Assembly (NCBI GenBank): GCA_024234815.1
Contig: JACKNO010000002.1
Coordinates: forward strand, 620,001-684,000
Direction: 5' to 3'
Length of the DNA: 64,000 bases
DNA from: Pseudomonadales bacterium
GTDB taxonomy: Bacteria; Pseudomonadota; Gammaproteobacteria; Pseudomonadales; Halieaceae
Part shown: positions 50,319 through 58,134 of the stretch, piece by piece
Layout of the letters: each line of letters starts with the position of its first letter
How positions within the stretch are numbered: the first letter of the stretch is position 1
The notes under the pieces: generated by a model
Database searches by the model: none
The model's input: the letters and a program-made list of their open reading frames with translations, nothing else
What the model was told of the DNA's origin: nothing
Program-made: the position numbers and the translations under genes

Positions 50319-51860
50319 TCAATGGTAGTACGCGGGACCGCGGATATTGTCGTGGGCGTCCGGCAGCGGCAGCTCCTGCTGCTCTTCCACGGGTTGCTCA
50401 TCCAGCCGATGCTTGAGGATGGATTCGATGCTCTTGTAGCGGCAGCTGCCCAGGGTCAGTGCCCGCCGGCAGGCGGCCTCCAGGCGTTCGTCCCCGTAGA
50501 CCTTGCCCAGGCGCAATATGCCCAGACAGGATCGGTAGGCCTGTTGCGGGTGCTTGCGCGATCCCAGTACGGTCTGGATCAGCTTCTCGGTAGCCGGCCC
50601 GGTCTTGGCGGCCCACCGCATCAAGCGTTCGGGCGACCACTCCCCGGCCTGGCGGTGCGATTCGGGCATATGTCCGGAGTCGGTGGTATGGCGCCCCTTC
50701 TGGTGCGAACGCACATGGCTGGCCACCCGGTTACCCCGGTGGAAACACTCGATGGTGTTGCGGGTGATACGCACGTCGACCTCACGCTTGATCAGGGCAT
50801 AGGGCACCGAGTAGTAGTGCCCCTCAATGGCCACGTGGTAATCGATGTGCACCCGGGCTTTCTTCCACTCGGCATAGACGTAGGGTTCTGCCGGTAGCAC
50901 TTGCAGCGCCGGGCGATCCAGTTGCTCGAAGTGCTCGCGGCGGCTGCCCGGCAGTTTGCGGAAGGTCCGGTTATTGAGCTTCTCCAACAGCTCACCGATG
51001 ACACCATTGAGTTCCAGCAGGGAGAAGAACTGGCGGTGGCGCAGGGCGGCCAGAATCCAGCGTTCCACCACCAGTACCCCGCTCTCCGCCTTGGCCTTGT
51101 CCCGGGGGTGACGAACCCGCGCCGGGAATACTGCCACGCCGTAATGAGAGGCCATGTCCTGGTAGGTCGGATTGGCATCGGGCTCGTAGCGGTGGGCTTT
51201 GCTGACGCCGGAGCGCAGGTTGTCTGGCACGACTAGTTCCGGCACGCCCCCCAGGAACCGGAAGGTGCGGACATGGGAGCCTATCCAGTCCGGCAGGCTC
51301 TGGCTCCAGGTCGCCTCGGCATAGGTGTAGTTGGAGGCGCCCAGCACTGCCACAAAGATCTGGGCCTCGCGGATCTCGCCCGTCAATCGATCGATAATCG
51401 GGACGGTCTGGCCGGCGTAATCGACAAACAGTTTCTCACCGGCCCGGTGGTCCTGGCGCATGACCACATCCAGCTTGCCCCGCCAAGCCCGGTAATGTTC
51501 ACAAAACCAGCTGTACTGATAGCCGTCAGGGTTCGCTTGGCGGTATTCCTGCCACAGCAGGAACAGGGTGACGCTCTTGTACTTGAGTTCCCGGCGGATA
51601 GACGCCCAGTCGGGAATGCCGCGGGCATCTGCCGGCAAGGCTGGTGGCGGTGGGAACAACAGCCGCTCCAGGTGGGCATCGTCCAGGTCGGACGGCAGTG
51701 GCCAAGTCAGACCGGCCTCGTCGGCCCGGCGCAGGTATTCACTGACGGTGGGGCGGCCAATCCCGCAGGCCGCGGCGATCCGCCGGTTGCTCAGGCCTTT
51801 GGCCCATTTGAGGCGCAAGACCTCTTTGATTTTACGCATGGATAACCTCTTCGCTGGCAT
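50319..51860 (-). CDS. istA: IS21 transposase
   Basis: The 513-residue DDE transposase has an N-terminal helix-turn-helix (GLSNRRIAAACGIGRPTVSEYLRRA). The catalytic core shows LFVDYAG (Asp), VPDNLRSGV (Asp) and DKAKAESGVLV (Glu). The C-terminal part is basic. Start at 51860 is supported by GGAGGGGG; ATG at 51839 is a close alternative with its own GAGG. The gene appears intact. Confidence 0.93.
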   Translation of the reverse strand: MPAKRLSMRKIKEVLRLKWAKGLSNRRIAAACGIGRPTVSEYLRRADEAGLTWPLPSDLDDAHLERLLFPPPPALPADARGIPDWASIRRELKYKSVTLFLLWQEYRQANPDGYQYSWFCEHYRAWRGKLDVVMRQDHRAGEKLFVDYAGQTVPIIDRLTGEIREAQIFVAVLGASNYTYAEATWSQSLPDWIGSHVRTFRFLGGVPELVVPDNLRSGVSKAHRYEPDANPTYQDMASHYGVAVFPARVRHPRDKAKAESGVLVVERWILAALRHRQFFSLLELNGVIGELLEKLNNRTFRKLPGSRREHFEQLDRPALQVLPAEPYVYAEWKKARVHIDYHVAIEGHYYSVPYALIKREVDVRITRNTIECFHRGNRVASHVRSHQKGRHTTDSGHMPESHRQAGEWSPERLMRWAAKTGPATEKLIQTVLGSRKHPQQAYRSCLGILRLGKVYGDERLEAACRRALTLGSCRYKSIESILKHRLDEQPVEEQQELPLPDAHDNIRGPAYYH

Positions 51861-52045
51861 CGGACCCCCTCCGGTTGGAAAGGGGCAGAATACCGGTTAG
51901 TTATCCCGCGTCGGTTGGCTCCGAAGGGTGATCTCAGGCAGCCTGCCGGGGTGGCAGCTTTGCCGTGGAATCAGTGGCAGCTTTCGCGTGGAATGGGTGG
52001 CAGGCTTCGTCTGGAATCAGTGGCAGGCTTGGTCTGGAATACGCA

Positions 52046-52051
52046 ATCCAC
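52046..52051. repeat. right target-site duplication ATCCAC
   Basis: This is the second copy of the 6-bp duplication, directly before the remaining integrase sequence. Confidence 0.88.
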
Positions 52052-52392
52052 GCGCGGACAATAAAAATCCGTTCAGAATATCAAACGGTTGGGCACCATT
52101 GACTGGGGAGAAGCGTATCAGATATCCCTTTGAGCGATGCCTAAAGAAGCTTCAAATACCCTCGCCAACCCACAGCGGGCAATATCGAATGAGACACACG
52201 TTTACAACCCTCGTACTGGACAACACCGACATGACAGATGCAAAAGTGGCGGCTTTAATCGGAGACGCAGTTGAAACCATGAAGGCTAACTACCAAGGAC
52301 ATTGTCGAAACCGGTGGCGTGCAGAAGACGATGTGGAACAACTGAACGCGCTGAACAGCTTTGCCCCTGGGCAGCTTCGAGAAGTGAAATAA
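52052..52392 (+). pseudogene. tyrosine integrase, 3' part
   Basis: The frame continues RADNKNPFRISNGWAPLTG and YRMRHTFTTLVLDNTDMTDAKVAALIG, with the second catalytic Arg-His (MRHT). It closes with a likely nucleophile Tyr in KANYQGH. The usual GH of the second catalytic His is read as GD here. Without the 5' part it cannot act. It ends 69 bases from the tRNA-Pro 3' end, the normal position for a site-specific integrase of this type. Confidence 0.88.
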
Positions 52393-52460
52393 GTTTTCTG
52401 GCGACACTGTGGATACAAAAAAAGGGCCATGCAGTAAGCCCTTGATTTTAATAGAAAAAT

Positions 52461-52538
<78 letters not shown>

Positions 52539-52599
52539 TAAGGATTTCGCCAGATTGGCGAGGGCGGCATTATACTCAATACCGCCGGTGATACAAAGG

Positions 52600-52962
52600 C
52601 TATTTGGCCGGCTGTAGCGCCTCGAGAAGTTCTTCGAGGTCCTGAATCGTTTCCTTGATTATTGCCTGGATTTCGGGGGCCAGAGTCTCGCCGCCCTCGT
52701 CAGTCATTCGCAGTCTGGCACCGCCTATGGTGTAACCCTGATCGTACAAAAGGCTGCGGATCTGGCGGATGGTGAGCACATCGTCACGCTGGTAGTAACG
52801 GCGGTTGCCGCGACGCTTGACGGGTTTGAGTTGCGGGAATTCCTGCTCCCAGTACCGCAGGACGTGGGGTTTAACTGCACACAGCTCGCTGACTTCACCT
52901 ATCGTGAAATAGCGTTTTCCGGGAATGGCGGGCAGCTCATTGTTGTGACTCGGTTCCAGCAT
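52600..52962 (-). CDS. MerR-like regulator downstream of ihfA
   Basis: The 120-residue protein has KRYFTIGEVSELCAVKPHVLRYWEQEFPQLKPVKRRGNRRYYQRDDVLTI, a MerR-type DNA-binding domain. It lacks a metal-ligand Cys set in the C-terminal part. A gene of this type follows ihfA before tRNA-Pro in many gammaproteobacteria, so this is core, not island. Its start overlaps ihfA by 26 bases. Targets unknown. Confidence 0.88.
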   Translation of the reverse strand: MLEPSHNNELPAIPGKRYFTIGEVSELCAVKPHVLRYWEQEFPQLKPVKRRGNRRYYQRDDVLTIRQIRSLLYDQGYTIGGARLRMTDEGGETLAPEIQAIIKETIQDLEELLEALQPAK

Positions 52963-53245
52963 ATGCTTCTACTCGGGCTTTGAGCTTCTGGCCTGGACGA
53001 AAGGTGACTACCCGGCGGGCCGATATGGGTATCTCCTCGCCTGTTTTTGGGTTCCGGCCGGGGCGCTGGCTCTTGTTGCGCAGGTCAAAATTGCCAAAGC
53101 CTGACAGCTTCACCTGCTCGTTGTTTTCGAGGCACCCGCGGATTTCCTCGAAGAACAGCTCTACAATTTCCTTGGCTTCCCGCTTGTTGAGCCCAAGCTC
53201 TTCAAACAGGCGTTCAGCCATTTCAGATTTTGTGAGAGCGCCCAT
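52937..53245 (-). CDS. ihfA: integration host factor alpha subunit
   Basis: The 102-residue DNA-bending protein has LTKSEMAERLFEELGLNKREAKEIVELFFEEI and the beta-arm region GFGNFDLRNKSQRPGRNPKTGEEIPISARRVVTFRPGQKLK. The Pro in the arm (GRNPKTG) intercalates DNA. It forms the IHF heterodimer. It follows pheT by 11 bases, the conserved pheST-ihfA order. Confidence 0.97.
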   Translation of the reverse strand: MGALTKSEMAERLFEELGLNKREAKEIVELFFEEIRGCLENNEQVKLSGFGNFDLRNKSQRPGRNPKTGEEIPISARRVVTFRPGQKLKARVEAYAGTESQQ

Positions 53246-53256
53246 CTTTCCGTTAC

Positions 53257-55632
53257 CTAGTTCCTAAGCTCGGCTTTAAAGTTTTTTTGCAGAGAATCAA
53301 TGACTTGATTGACTGCCTGATTGACATCTTCCTCGCCAAGAGTGCGTGAATGATCGCGGAATGTCAAACCCAATGCGAGGCTTTTCCTTTTAGGATCAAT
53401 ACCTTTGCCCTCATAGACATCAAAAAGCCTTAAGTCCCTGAGGTAACTACCTGCCGTCGCTCGAACATTTGCGACAACGTCCGCCGCGGCCACCGATTTG
53501 TCAACCACGATGGCAAGGTCCCGGCGAACCCCGGGAAACCTGGAAAGCTCCGCAAATGAAGGTACCGAACCCGCCAGGACCGCATCCAGATCAATTTCAC
53601 ACAGGAACAGGGGGGCCGCAAGATCGAGCTCAGCCTGGGCCGTGGGATGCAGAGCACCCAATCGCCCTACCGTTTCCCCCCGCCTGATGATATTCGCCGT
53701 CTGGCCCGGGTGCAGAGCCGGGCTCTGCCCGGGGCTGAACTGCACGCCGTCGGGGTCGCGGTTGAGCGCGAACACGCTCTCGACATCGCCCTTGAGATCG
53801 AAAAAATCTGCCGCCTGGCTCGCCACCGCCCAGGACTCCCCGAAGCGCTGCCCGGTAATCACCATGGCCAGGGTAGGAACCTGGAGCAAGCCCTGCTCGC
53901 TGGGCACAAAGCGCAGCCCGGTCTCAAACAGCCGCGTCCGCGGTTGCTGGCGATTGGTATTGCGCAGCACTGCCCCGACCAGGCCGGGCAGCAGACTGGT
54001 ACGCATGACCGCCATGTCCGAGGATATCGGGTTGCTCAGCGCAACCGGTGAAATTTCGGGGTCAAACAAGCGTTGCAGCTGCGGATCGACAAAGCTGTAG
54101 GTAATTGCCTCGCGATACCCGCGCGCGGCCAGATGACGACGTAACGGACGGATGGACAGCTGTGCCTCGGATCTCGCGGGCATCACCAGCTCCGCGCGAA
54201 TATTGGTGGCGGGCAGGCGGTTGTACCCGTAAACGCGAGCGAGTTCTTCCAGCAGATCCGCCTCAATGGCCATGTCGAAGCGCCAGCTCGGCACACTGCA
54301 TACCCAGCCGTCATCGCTGGCGGATACGCCCAGCCCGAGCCCCGTGAAGATGCGTTCTACCTCCGCATCAGGCAGCTCCAGTCCCAGCATCCTGGCAATA
54401 CGGTCTTTGCGCAGGCGAACCGCCGGGCGCTGCGGCAGGTTCTCCGCAGATACCGCCTGCGCTATCGGTCCAGCTTCACCACCGACGATATCAAGTAACA
54501 GCTGGCTGGCACGTTCCATGGCCGCCTCCTGTAACTCGAAATCCACTCCCCGCTCGAAACGGTGAGAGGACTCGGTGTGCAGGCCGTAAGAGCGCGCCTT
54601 TCCGGACAGCATGTCCGGGTTGAAAAACGCGGCCTCCAGCAGAATATTGCGGCTGTTCTCACTAACGGCCGACGCCTCGCCGCCCATAATGCCGGCAATC
54701 GCCAGCGGGCCGGAATGATCGGCGATCACCAGGGTTTCGGGCTTCAGTTCCACGGTCTGGCCGTCGAGCAGCTCCAGCGACTCGCCGGGCTGCGCCGTGC
54801 GCACCACGATGCCCCCTTGCAGCCTGTCCAGGTCAAAGGCATGCATGGGCTGGCCCAGTTCCAGCAGCACGTAGTTGGTCACGTCCACCACCGCGTCAAT
54901 GCTCCGAATACCGCTACGGCGCAGTTTCTCCTGCAACCAGAGCGGGCTGGGGCGGGACACGTCCACGCCGCGAATGACACGGCCAAGATAGCGCGGGCAG
55001 CGATCCGGAGCCTGCAGCTCAACCGCCAGCACATCCTCTATAGTCGCGCTGACCTTGTCAAAGGTCGGCGGCTGAACTGGCAGGGCGTTCAACAGCCCCA
55101 CCTCGCGCGCGATACCGGTCATGCCCAGGCAGTCCGCGCGGTTGGGAGTGAGGCCAATTTCAATGACCTTGTCATCCAGCGCCAGGTACTCACGCAGGTC
55201 GGCGCCTATGGGCGCGTCCGCGGCCAATTCCATCAGACCATCATTGTCTTCGGAGATGCCCAGTTCCTTGCTGGCACACAACATGCCGCTGGATTCCACG
55301 CCACGCAGCTTTGCCGGCTTGATCCTGAAATCACCGGGCAGCACCGCGCCTACCTTCGCCAGGGGCGCAACCAGACCCTCCCTGGCATTGGGCGCACCGC
55401 AGACGATCTGTACAATTTCGCTGCCCGCGTCCACCTGACACACCCGCAACTTATCGGCATCCGGATGCGGCTGGGCGCTGATTATTTTCGCCACCACCAC
55501 TTCGCTGAAAGCACCCGCCACCGGATCGATGGCATCCACTTCCAATCCGGCCATGGTGATCTGGTGAGCCAGTTCCTCGCTGGTCAGCGCCGGGTTTACC
55601 CACTCGCGCAACCACTGTTCGCTAATCTTCAC
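53257..55632 (-). CDS. pheT: phenylalanyl-tRNA synthetase beta subunit
   Basis: The 791-residue subunit starts MKISEQWLREWVNPALTSEELAHQITMAGLEVDAI, then the tRNA-binding OB domain (VVAKIISAQPHPDADKLRVCQVD), the B3/B4 editing domain (PNRADCLGMTGIAREVGLLN) and the B5 domain (RIARMLGLELPDAEVERIFTGLG). It ends with the anticodon-binding fold (FPGVRRDLAIVVDKSVAAADV). It pairs with pheS to charge tRNA-Phe in the cytoplasm. Length is normal. Confidence 0.97.
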   Translation of the reverse strand: MKISEQWLREWVNPALTSEELAHQITMAGLEVDAIDPVAGAFSEVVVAKIISAQPHPDADKLRVCQVDAGSEIVQIVCGAPNAREGLVAPLAKVGAVLPGDFRIKPAKLRGVESSGMLCASKELGISEDNDGLMELAADAPIGADLREYLALDDKVIEIGLTPNRADCLGMTGIAREVGLLNALPVQPPTFDKVSATIEDVLAVELQAPDRCPRYLGRVIRGVDVSRPSPLWLQEKLRRSGIRSIDAVVDVTNYVLLELGQPMHAFDLDRLQGGIVVRTAQPGESLELLDGQTVELKPETLVIADHSGPLAIAGIMGGEASAVSENSRNILLEAAFFNPDMLSGKARSYGLHTESSHRFERGVDFELQEAAMERASQLLLDIVGGEAGPIAQAVSAENLPQRPAVRLRKDRIARMLGLELPDAEVERIFTGLGLGVSASDDGWVCSVPSWRFDMAIEADLLEELARVYGYNRLPATNIRAELVMPARSEAQLSIRPLRRHLAARGYREAITYSFVDPQLQRLFDPEISPVALSNPISSDMAVMRTSLLPGLVGAVLRNTNRQQPRTRLFETGLRFVPSEQGLLQVPTLAMVITGQRFGESWAVASQAADFFDLKGDVESVFALNRDPDGVQFSPGQSPALHPGQTANIIRRGETVGRLGALHPTAQAELDLAAPLFLCEIDLDAVLAGSVPSFAELSRFPGVRRDLAIVVDKSVAAADVVANVRATAGSYLRDLRLFDVYEGKGIDPKRKSLALGLTFRDHSRTLGEEDVNQAVNQVIDSLQKNFKAELRN

Positions 55633-55653
55633 TCTATCTACTCCCGGAAATGG

Positions 55654-56670
55654 CTAGAACTGCTCAAGAAAGCGCAGGTCGTTATCAAAGAACAGGCGCA
55701 GGTCATTAACCCCGTAGCGCAACATGGCCAGGCGCTCTACACCCATGCCGAAGGCGAAACCGGAATATTTTTCCGGGTCGATGCCCGAGAATTCAAATAC
55801 CCTGGGGTGGACCATGCCGCAGCCGAGTATTTCAATCCAGCCGGTGTTACTGCACACCCGGCAACCATCGCCACCACAGTTCACGCACTGAATATCCACT
55901 TCAGCCGAGGGTTCGGTGAAGGGAAAGTAGGATGGCCGGAACCGCACCGCCAGGTCGTCCCGCTCGAAGAACACCCGCAGGAAATCCTCGATCAGGCCCT
56001 TGAGATCGGCAAAGCTGGAGTGCTCGTCCACCAGCAAGCCCTCTACCTGGTGAAACATGGGCGTATGGGTGAGGTCGGAATCGCAGCGATACACACGCCC
56101 GGGGCAGATTATCCGCAGCGGTGGTTCGCGGCTTTCCATAACCCGCACCTGTACTGGCGAGGTGTGGGTACGCAGCACGGTGTGTTCATCCACATAAAAG
56201 GTGTCGTGCATGGCCCGGGCGGGATGATGCTCGGGAATGTTGAGCGCGCCGAAGTTGTGGTAGTCGTCCTCGATCTCGGGACCTTCCACCACTTCGAACC
56301 CAATCGCGGTAAAGAAGTCTTCCATGCGTTCCATGGTGCGGGTAACCGGGTGAATTCCACCGGTTGTCTGGCCGCGCCCGGGCAGGGTGACATCGATGGT
56401 CTCGGCTGCCAGTTTCGCCTCGACTGCCGCGGCTTCCAGCGAGGATTTGCGGCTGCCGATGAGCTCCTGCAACTCCTGCTTGACCACGTTGATTTTGGCG
56501 CCGGCCGCGGGGCGCTCCTCCGCGGACAATTTACCGAGGCCCTTGAGCAGCGCGGTAAACTGCCCTTTTTTGCCGAGGTAGTCGACCCGCAGTTGCTCCA
56601 GCGTCGGGCCGTCTTCAGCCCTGGAGATAGCTGCTTTGGCCTCTGTGGCAAGTTGTTCGAGGTTTTCCAT
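55654..56670 (-). CDS. pheS: phenylalanyl-tRNA synthetase alpha subunit
   Basis: The 338-residue catalytic subunit has an N-terminal coiled coil (LEQLATEAKAAISRAED) and class II motifs (HPVTRTMERMEDFF; RTHTSPVQVRVM; PGRVYRCDSDLTHTPMFHQVEGL; GFAFGMGVERLAMLRYGVNDLRLFFDNDLRFLEQF). The start at 56670 gives the family N-terminus. A frame extended to 56757 crosses unconserved leader. Upstream lies a strong stem-loop terminator. Confidence 0.97.
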   Translation of the reverse strand: MENLEQLATEAKAAISRAEDGPTLEQLRVDYLGKKGQFTALLKGLGKLSAEERPAAGAKINVVKQELQELIGSRKSSLEAAAVEAKLAAETIDVTLPGRGQTTGGIHPVTRTMERMEDFFTAIGFEVVEGPEIEDDYHNFGALNIPEHHPARAMHDTFYVDEHTVLRTHTSPVQVRVMESREPPLRIICPGRVYRCDSDLTHTPMFHQVEGLLVDEHSSFADLKGLIEDFLRVFFERDDLAVRFRPSYFPFTEPSAEVDIQCVNCGGDGCRVCSNTGWIEILGCGMVHPRVFEFSGIDPEKYSGFAFGMGVERLAMLRYGVNDLRLFFDNDLRFLEQF

Positions 56671-56857
56671 TTGTGTTCGTCTCGAGTGTGTAATTGGGCT
56701 ATCTTTTGGTTCTGCGCTTTCCCCGCTACGGTTGACTGTAGTAGTGGAGCGGGACACGCTGCGAGCCTACATGGATGTACTTGCGGCGTGTCCAGTGAGG
56801 CACATACGTCTGCTGCGTGCGACGGGCAAAAGACCTGTAGACCTCATCCAACCAAAA

Positions 56858-56892
56858 ATAAAAAAAGGGAAAGAGCGCGCGCCCTTTCCCTT
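56858..56892 (-). terminator. terminator/attenuator between rplT and pheS
   Basis: On the minus strand AGGGAAAG and CTTTCCCT pair across a GC core and are followed by a T-rich tract. It lies about 60 bases after the rplT stop and 190 before pheS. In relatives pheST is controlled by attenuation; no Phe-rich leader peptide was found here, so simple termination is equally possible. Confidence 0.8.
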
Positions 56893-56953
56893 GATGTCTT
56901 ACATGTCGCCAGCGAACCGCTGGGCGGCAATCCGCCGAAGCGGTGGGGTGAGC

Positions 56954-57310
56954 TTAAGCCAGAGCGGCCTTTGCTTGCTCCACAACTGCGCTAAACGCCG
57001 GCTTGTCATGCACTGCCAGGTCGGCCAACACGCGCCGGTCCAGGGAGATATCGGCCTTTTTCAGGCCATTGATCAAGCGGCTGTAGCTCAAACCATTGGC
57101 GCGGGACTGGGCATTGATACGCGTAATCCACAGCGCGCGAAACTGACGCTTGCGCTGACGGCGGTCACGGTATGCATACTGGCCAGCCTTGGTAACGGCT
57201 TGCTTGGCAACACGAAAAATACGGCTGCGGGCACCATAGTAACCCTTGGCCTGTTTCAAAATCTTCTTATGGCGGCGATGAGCCACCACACCACGTTTTA
57301 CGCGAGGCAT
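56954..57310 (-). CDS. rplT: ribosomal protein bL20
   Basis: The 118-residue protein starts MPRVKRGVVAHRRHKKILKQAKGYYGARSRIFRVAKQAV and has the bL20 RNA-binding core (WITRINAQSRANGLSYSRLINGLKKADISLDRRVLADLA). It is of normal size. In the infC-rpmI-rplT operon it binds 23S rRNA early in assembly and can repress its own operon. Confidence 0.98.
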   Translation of the reverse strand: MPRVKRGVVAHRRHKKILKQAKGYYGARSRIFRVAKQAVTKAGQYAYRDRRQRKRQFRALWITRINAQSRANGLSYSRLINGLKKADISLDRRVLADLAVHDKPAFSAVVEQAKAALA

Positions 57311-57341
57311 AGTCTGCTCCTATTCTCTTGATGGGTAACCG

Positions 57342-57536
57342 TCAGCACGCCCGCAACATGCGGTCTACAAGTACCTTGTCGCTCTTGTGGATCATTGAAG
57401 TCCCACGCAACTGGCGCTTTCGCTTGGTTGTCATCTTGGTCAGGATGTGACTTTTATGAGCGCTCTTGCGCTTATATCCGCCTGCAGTTTTCTTAAACCG
57501 CTTGGCGGCCCCGCTGTGAATTTTTGCTTTTGGCAT
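57342..57536 (-). CDS. rpmI: ribosomal protein bL35
   Basis: The 64-residue basic protein reads MPKAKIHSGAAKRFKKTAGGYKRKSAHKSHIL. The ATG at 57536 matches the conserved family start; one two codons upstream is less likely. It is the middle gene of the operon. Confidence 0.97.
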   Translation of the reverse strand: MPKAKIHSGAAKRFKKTAGGYKRKSAHKSHILTKMTTKRKRQLRGTSMIHKSDKVLVDRMLRAC

Positions 57537-57596
57537 AATCAAATACTCCGCATTCGAGTGTTAATAAATTGAAGACTCAAGGGCATTCACAGGCCA

Positions 57597-58133
57597 CTAG
57601 TTCTTCTTCTTGGGTGCGATCACCATTGTGAGCTGACGGCCTTCCATTTTCGGGAATTGCTCGACAGCACCCAACTCGGCCAGATCAGCTTCTACTCGTT
57701 TGAGCAGCTCCATGCCGATTTCCTGGTGAGCCATTTCACGACCGCGAAAACGCAGCGTGACCTTGGCTTTATCGCCGCTTTCTAGGAAACGTACCAGGTT
57801 GCGTAGTTTTACCTGGTAATCCCCTTCCTCCGTCCCTGGACGAAACTTCATTTCTTTAATCTGGGTACGCTTCTGCTTCTTCTTCTGGGCAGACTTCTGT
57901 TTCTTGGACTCGAAAATATGCTTGCCGTAGTCCATGACCTTGCAGACCGGTGGATCGGAGTCTGCTATCAACACCAGGTCCATGGATGCCGCCTCGGCAG
58001 CCGCGAGCGCCTGGCTCAGCGGCACTATTCCAACCTGTTCACCTTCGGCTCCCACCAGACGTACTGGATCCGCCGTAATCTGATCATTAACGATCGCCTT
58101 TTTACCGGCGCCCTTGCCCATTTCTTTCTTAAT
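57597..58133 (-). CDS. infC: translation initiation factor IF-3, probable ATT start
   Basis: The 178-residue factor has both domains: NDQITADPVRLVGAEGEQVGIVPLSQAL and KEMKFRPGTEEGDYQVKLRNLVRFLESGDKAKVTLRFRGREMAHQEIGMELL. The start is assigned to ATT at 58133 (IKKEMGKG) because GGAG lies at the right distance and gammaproteobacterial infC normally uses ATT. This non-standard codon lets IF-3 repress its own synthesis. The ATG four codons later (58121) lacks a good site. Confidence 0.9.
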   Translation of the reverse strand: MKKEMGKGAGKKAIVNDQITADPVRLVGAEGEQVGIVPLSQALAAAEAASMDLVLIADSDPPVCKVMDYGKHIFESKKQKSAQKKKQKRTQIKEMKFRPGTEEGDYQVKLRNLVRFLESGDKAKVTLRFRGREMAHQEIGMELLKRVEADLAELGAVEQFPKMEGRQLTMVIAPKKKN

Positions 58134-58134
58134 A

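Larger units (their letters stand above)
49448..52045. mobile_element. complete IS21-family insertion sequence
   Basis: The 2598-base element has ends TGCGTA and TACGCA in inverted orientation and carries istA and istB on the minus strand. Both ends contain repeated GCTGCCACCCA-like motifs (left about 49465-49530; right about 51953-52035), the multiple transposase-binding repeats of IS21. It is flanked by 6-bp duplications, so it inserted recently enough to remain intact. It has higher G+C than the integrase it interrupts. Confidence 0.93.

Noticed and set aside
51928..52392. Apparent complete 154-residue gene ending at the integrase stop
   Set aside because: Its first part lies within the IS21 end repeats; only the part from 52052 is integrase sequence.
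52600..52962. Another metal-responsive MerR regulator of the island
   Set aside because: It lacks the metal-binding cysteines, sits in the core ihfA context on the other side of the tRNA, and belongs to the conserved ihfA-linked type.
54562..56994. Very long open frame (about 810 codons) antisense to pheT and pheS
   Set aside because: It is exactly opposite two conserved synthetase genes, spans their junction, and has composition set by the GC-rich third positions of those genes. No domain was recognisable.
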